A model generated the notes under the pieces. The model ran no database searches. It was not told the origin of the DNA and saw only the letters and a program-made list of their open reading frames with translations. This document shows positions 60,983 through 64,000 of a stretch of DNA of 64,000 nucleotides, piece by piece (the stretch's first letter is position 1; each line of letters opens with the position of its first letter). The translations under genes were made by a program, and so were the position numbers. The DNA is from Celeribacter halophilus (lineage in GTDB: Bacteria > Pseudomonadota > Alphaproteobacteria > Rhodobacterales > Rhodobacteraceae). The stretch is taken from assembly GCF_900114135.1 (NCBI RefSeq), contig NZ_FORY01000002.1:1-64000 (forward strand). The letters run 5' to 3'.

Positions 60983-61144
60983 TTACCGGACTCACTATAG
61001 GAAAAAATGTTTTGTGTGTGATGTTGCGTTTTGCCTGTAAAACGTATTGCCTATAGGCGCTATGAGGCGAGCGGGGCATGGCCTGCGAGGCATGATCCCT
61101 CCCGTATCAGAGCGGGCGCGGGCAAAAGAGGATGTGGAGAGGCT

Positions 61145-61939
61145 ATGGCAGAGAAGACAAACGAGGATCGCTATCTGGTTCCGGGGCTGATGCGCGGGCT
61201 GTCCGTCATCCGGCTGTTCACACCGGAGCGCCCCGCCATGAGTCTGGCGGAGATCGCCAAGGCACTGGACATCACCCGTTCTGCGGCCTTTCGCACGGTC
61301 TATACCCTGTCCGAAGCGGGGTATCTGTTGCTCGACGAGCGGGCACAGCGCTATGTGCTCGGCCCTGCGGTGCTGCGTTTGTCCTATGGCTATGTGGCCA
61401 CCCGCGAGATCGTGGAAATTGCCCAGCCGGAACTGGAACGCCTGCGCCAGCGCACGGGCTGGTCGTCGCATATGGGGATTCTGGACGGCACCTCTGTGCT
61501 CTATGTCCTACGCGTGCCCGCCCCGCGCCGCGACCCCTCTATCGTTCAGGTTGGCAGCCGTCTTCCTGCGCGGGGCACGGTGATGGGTCGCGTGCTTCTG
61601 GCCGGTTTGGGAGAGGAGGAACTGATCGCGCTCTATCGCAAAGACCTCGCTTCCGGCCCTAAGGGCAAAGGCCCCGCACTTCCGGGGATTCTGGAGCAAG
61701 CCGCGCGTGACAGGCAGCACGCAGTGGTGATCCATACCGGTGATTTCGAAGCCAGCATCGTCTCAGCCGCCGCCCCCGTTCGTGACATGACAGGACAGGT
61801 CGTGGCCGCCATCAATGTGACTGCTCCGAAATCCGCGGAGACAGAGCAGGAATTGCAAGCAGAGGTCCGCGACGACCTGTCCTCCACAGCGCACCGGATA
61901 TCAAGGCTGCTGGGATGGGACCCGCGCGACGATGCCTGA
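61145..61939 (+). CDS. IclR-family regulator 1
   Basis: 264 aa. The start MAEKTNEDRYLVPGLMRGLS follows GTGGAGAGGCT. N-terminal winged HTH (SLAEIAKALDITRSAAFRTV) and C-terminal IclR effector domain (LPARGTVMGRVLLAGLGEEE, SIVSAAAPVRDMTGQVVAAI). Divergent from the bicupin gene, which it probably regulates. Confidence 0.87.
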   Translation: MAEKTNEDRYLVPGLMRGLSVIRLFTPERPAMSLAEIAKALDITRSAAFRTVYTLSEAGYLLLDERAQRYVLGPAVLRLSYGYVATREIVEIAQPELERLRQRTGWSSHMGILDGTSVLYVLRVPAPRRDPSIVQVGSRLPARGTVMGRVLLAGLGEEELIALYRKDLASGPKGKGPALPGILEQAARDRQHAVVIHTGDFEASIVSAAAPVRDMTGQVVAAINVTAPKSAETEQELQAEVRDDLSSTAHRISRLLGWDPRDDA

Positions 61940-61986
61940 GGCGGGCTAAAAGGGCGGGCAGCTTCAAAAACGCGGACACCTTCCAC

Positions 61987-62793
61987 TTACCCGGCATGTC
62001 CCATCAGTGACGAAAGCTGCTTGGCAGCGGCGCGGATGGCTACGGCGATCTGGTCGCGTTTGTCTGCGCCGAGATCGAATGTGGCTTGTGGGCCGGAGAC
62101 GCTGATGGCGCCGACGGGTGTGTTGGAGTGATCCAGCACCACCGCCGCGCAAGAGCCGATGCCTTCTTCGAAAAAGGCCACAGACCATGCGAGGCCTTCG
62201 CGGGCATCATGGTCAAGTTGAGTGTTCAGATCCTCCAGAGAGGTGGGGGTTTTGCTGGTCACCGCGCTCATGGGATGATCGGCAAAGAGGGCAAGCACCT
62301 CTTCGCGCGGCATGTTGGCCAGAATGATCCGCCCCATCACCGCCGCATGGGCGGGAAGCCGTGAGCCTTCATGGACATTGCTGATGATCTGGACGTTGGG
62401 CGTCTCACGCACCAGCACGATCACTTCTGTGCCGGACAGCACGCCGAAATGCGCCGACAGGCCAATCTCGGTGGCGAGCCGCGACAGGATCGGGCGGGCA
62501 AGGCGGACGACATTGCGCCCCGAGAGCATATTCGCCGCCAGTTCGAGCAAGCCGTATGACAGGATATAGCCGCCGCCTTCGTGATCGCTTTCGATCATCT
62601 GTTCGCGCTCCAGCGTGTGCAACAGGCGAATCAAGGTGGTGCGATTGATGCCAAGGGCACTCGCGGCTTTGGAGGTGTTCCGACAGCGGTTCCCCGCCGC
62701 AATGTAGCGCAGCAGGTTGATTGCTCGCGTCACGGGGGGCACGTCATAGGCATTGGTCTTGGGGTCGGTTGTTTCGCTTGTGGGTGCGGCCAT
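61987..62793 (-). CDS. IclR-family regulator 2
   Basis: 268 aa. HTH SKAASALGINRTTLIRLLHT, effector domain with SRLPAHAAVMGRIILANMPR and SCAAVVLDHSNTPVGAISV. Divergent from the small HTH/ABC genes at 63119, with TGAAC/GTTCA half-sites between them, so I infer control of that transporter. Only about 30% like the other IclR by eye. Confidence 0.87.
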   Translation of the reverse strand: MAAPTSETTDPKTNAYDVPPVTRAINLLRYIAAGNRCRNTSKAASALGINRTTLIRLLHTLEREQMIESDHEGGGYILSYGLLELAANMLSGRNVVRLARPILSRLATEIGLSAHFGVLSGTEVIVLVRETPNVQIISNVHEGSRLPAHAAVMGRIILANMPREEVLALFADHPMSAVTSKTPTSLEDLNTQLDHDAREGLAWSVAFFEEGIGSCAAVVLDHSNTPVGAISVSGPQATFDLGADKRDQIAVAIRAAAKQLSSLMGHAG

Positions 62794-62835
62794 GCAAAAC
62801 TCCAGAGGGCTAAGAGTTATTATTAGAACTATTTA

Positions 62836-63069
62836 TTCAATAATGAACGATAATTACCCCATGTCCAAGCCGAAAAAGACGCGACGTCATCAATGCGGAA
62901 TATGGGCTATGGCGATCACCTGATTTTGCCTGAAACCTATGACAAGTGGAAGATTCCGCACTGCTTGAGTTTTGGGCGGTGATCAAAAAATTACCTTTTT
63001 GTGGGTGCGAAAAGGTTGACAGGGGAAAATCATCTCGCCCATTATGAACATAGTGTTCGATATAGAACA
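62836..63069. promoter_or_regulatory. Divergent regulatory region with TGAAC/GTTCA half-sites and a promoter
   Basis: TTCAATAATGAA at 62836-62847 lies close to the start of IclR 2. TTGACA at 63016-63021 with CATTAT at 63040-63045 (18-bp spacer) is a good sigma-70 promoter for the ABC genes. GAACATAGTGTTC at 63046-63058 and a further GAACA at 63065-63069 give three half-sites next to the -10 box, suited to repression or activation by IclR 2. Confidence 0.5.
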
Positions 63070-63118
63070 ATTCACAAAGTCCGGCACATTTGCCCCAACA
63101 GCAGGTGAGGAAACTCAG

Positions 63119-63421
63119 ATGGACGCATTCAAAGATCGCCTTTCTCAACGCGCACAGGATACGTCGCGCCCGGCGCTTGGACACCAATCGTGTGGTCGTG
63201 CTCTGACCGACGCGGAAATGGCTTTTGCCGAGGCGATGATGGAGGTCTACGGCACAGGCGTGACCGAAGCCGCCGATCTTGCCTCCGGTCTGGCCGACAA
63301 AGGCGTCAAGGGGCCGGTCTCGGGCCGCTCCGACTGGACCGCCGATCTGCTCGAAGAAGAGTTGAAGGCGATCAATGCCGATCTCGATGCGGCCTATCAG
63401 GAGCACGGTTATGGCGCTTGA
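63119..63421 (+). CDS. Recombinase-like HTH domain protein
   Basis: 100 aa: MDAFKDRLSQRAQDTSRPAL, AEAMMEVYGTGVTEAADLAS, GLADKGVKGPVSGRSDWTAD. Resembles the small recombinase-like HTH proteins encoded just before NitT/TauT-type ABC genes in this family. Start after GTGAGGAAACTCAG. Overlaps the ATPase gene by 11 nt. Role unknown. Confidence 0.65.
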   Translation: MDAFKDRLSQRAQDTSRPALGHQSCGRALTDAEMAFAEAMMEVYGTGVTEAADLASGLADKGVKGPVSGRSDWTADLLEEELKAINADLDAAYQEHGYGA

Positions 63422-64000
63422 ATTCCGCCATGTCATCAAGCGCTTTCCGTCCAAGACGGGCGACACGCTCACGGCGGTGAATGACGTCGACTTCCGTGTG
63501 GAGCAGGGTGAGTTCGTCTCCGTGGTCGGGCCTTCGGGCTGCGGGAAATCCACGATCCTGAGCATGACTGCGGGGCTGTATCAGCCGACCGAGGGCGAAG
63601 TGCTTGTGTCCGGCGAAAAGGTTGACGGGCCGAATGCCCATGTGGGCTTCATGCTCCAAAAAGACCTTTTGCTGCCGTGGCGGGATATTGTCTCCAACGT
63701 GGAGTTCGGTCTCGAATCCCGCGGGTTGAAACGGGACGAGCGCCGTGCGCGGGCGATGAAAGTGCTTGAAGCCTGTCACCTCGGCGGGTTCGAGCATCAC
63801 TACCCCTATCAGCTCTCCGGCGGTATGCGCCAACGCGCGGCTCTGGCACGCACGCTGGCCATCGACCCCGAAATCATCCTGCTGGACGAGCCGTTCTCCG
63901 CGCTGGATGCCCAAACCAAGCTTCTGTTGCAAAACAGTTTTTCGAAGGTCATCGCCGAGCAGAAGAAAACCACGCTGCTCATCACCCATGATCTGTCGGA
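63411..64000 (+). CDS. NitT/TauT-type ABC importer ATPase, 3' end beyond the window
   Basis: The visible 196 residues start MALEFRHVIKRFPSKTGDTL, with Walker A GPSGCGKSTIL, signature LSGGMRQRAALART, Walker B IILLDEPFSALDAQT and the H-loop start LLITHDLS. Similar to SsuB/TauB/ThiZ-like ATPases. Runs off the right edge; permease and receptor genes should follow. Confidence 0.9.
   Translation, partial: MALEFRHVIKRFPSKTGDTLTAVNDVDFRVEQGEFVSVVGPSGCGKSTILSMTAGLYQPTEGEVLVSGEKVDGPNAHVGFMLQKDLLLPWRDIVSNVEFGLESRGLKRDERRARAMKVLEACHLGGFEHHYPYQLSGGMRQRAALARTLAIDPEIILLDEPFSALDAQTKLLLQNSFSKVIAEQKKTTLLITHDLS

Overview
The window looks like a chromosome segment of a marine Rhodobacteraceae (Roseobacter-group alphaproteobacterium). 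The strongest sign is the block at 41.4-49.4 kb: a small conserved ORF, murA, a DUF2948 gene, hisD, UPF0262, a low-molecular-weight phosphatase, infA, maf, a short RNase E/G, yacG and tRNA-Phe. That gene order is characteristic of the family. The Hint/RTX protein and the many ABC importers fit the same group.

Layout. 0-0.7 kb: a NemR-like TetR repressor with near-identical 15-bp operators in front of itself and in front of the next gene, which leaves the window on the left. 0.7-14.9 kb: an accessory region with an AlpA-like regulator, a P4-type integrase, an IS3-family element that cuts a glutathione S-transferase gene, a secreted RTX/Hint protein, an operon of unknown proteins whose four genes overlap end to start, an AraC regulator, and nested IS66 and IS3 remnants. 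These are followed by broken pieces of an ABC ATPase, a polysaccharide deacetylase and a CobW GTPase. The two IS3-type elements each carry a 36-37-nt hairpin insertion inside orfA, and the insertions share an 18-nt core. 14.9-22 kb: an orphan PotD-like binding protein, an asparaginase and a YhaN/YhaO-type SMC-like ATPase and nuclease pair. 22.3-30.4 kb: a complete branched-chain-amino-acid-type ABC importer (livK, H, M, G, F) with an M20 deacylase and an amidase, divergent from an XRE-cupin regulator, with a 27-bp palindrome in between.

30.66-41.10 kb is a compact integrated element of 10.4 kb, bounded by 46-bp direct repeats of the 3' part of tRNA-Thr(GGT). It carries integrase, two small excisionase-like proteins, a replication-type HTH protein, terminase small and large subunits, portal, a fused protease-major capsid protein and gpW. 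It has no tail, lysis or recognisable repressor genes. This is the architecture of a capsid-forming phage satellite (cf-PICI-like), with an array of five short repeats and two reversed cargo genes in the middle. It is the best candidate in the window for a little-described system.

41.4-51 kb: the housekeeping block, then two secreted proteins of unknown function. 51-58.5 kb: a LysR regulator divergent from an M19 dipeptidase and a full dipeptide ABC importer (dppA, B, C, D, F). 58.6-64 kb: a Bcr/CflA-type exporter, a bicupin protein flanked by two IclR regulators, and the start of a small HTH protein plus NitT/TauT-type ABC importer that runs off the right edge.
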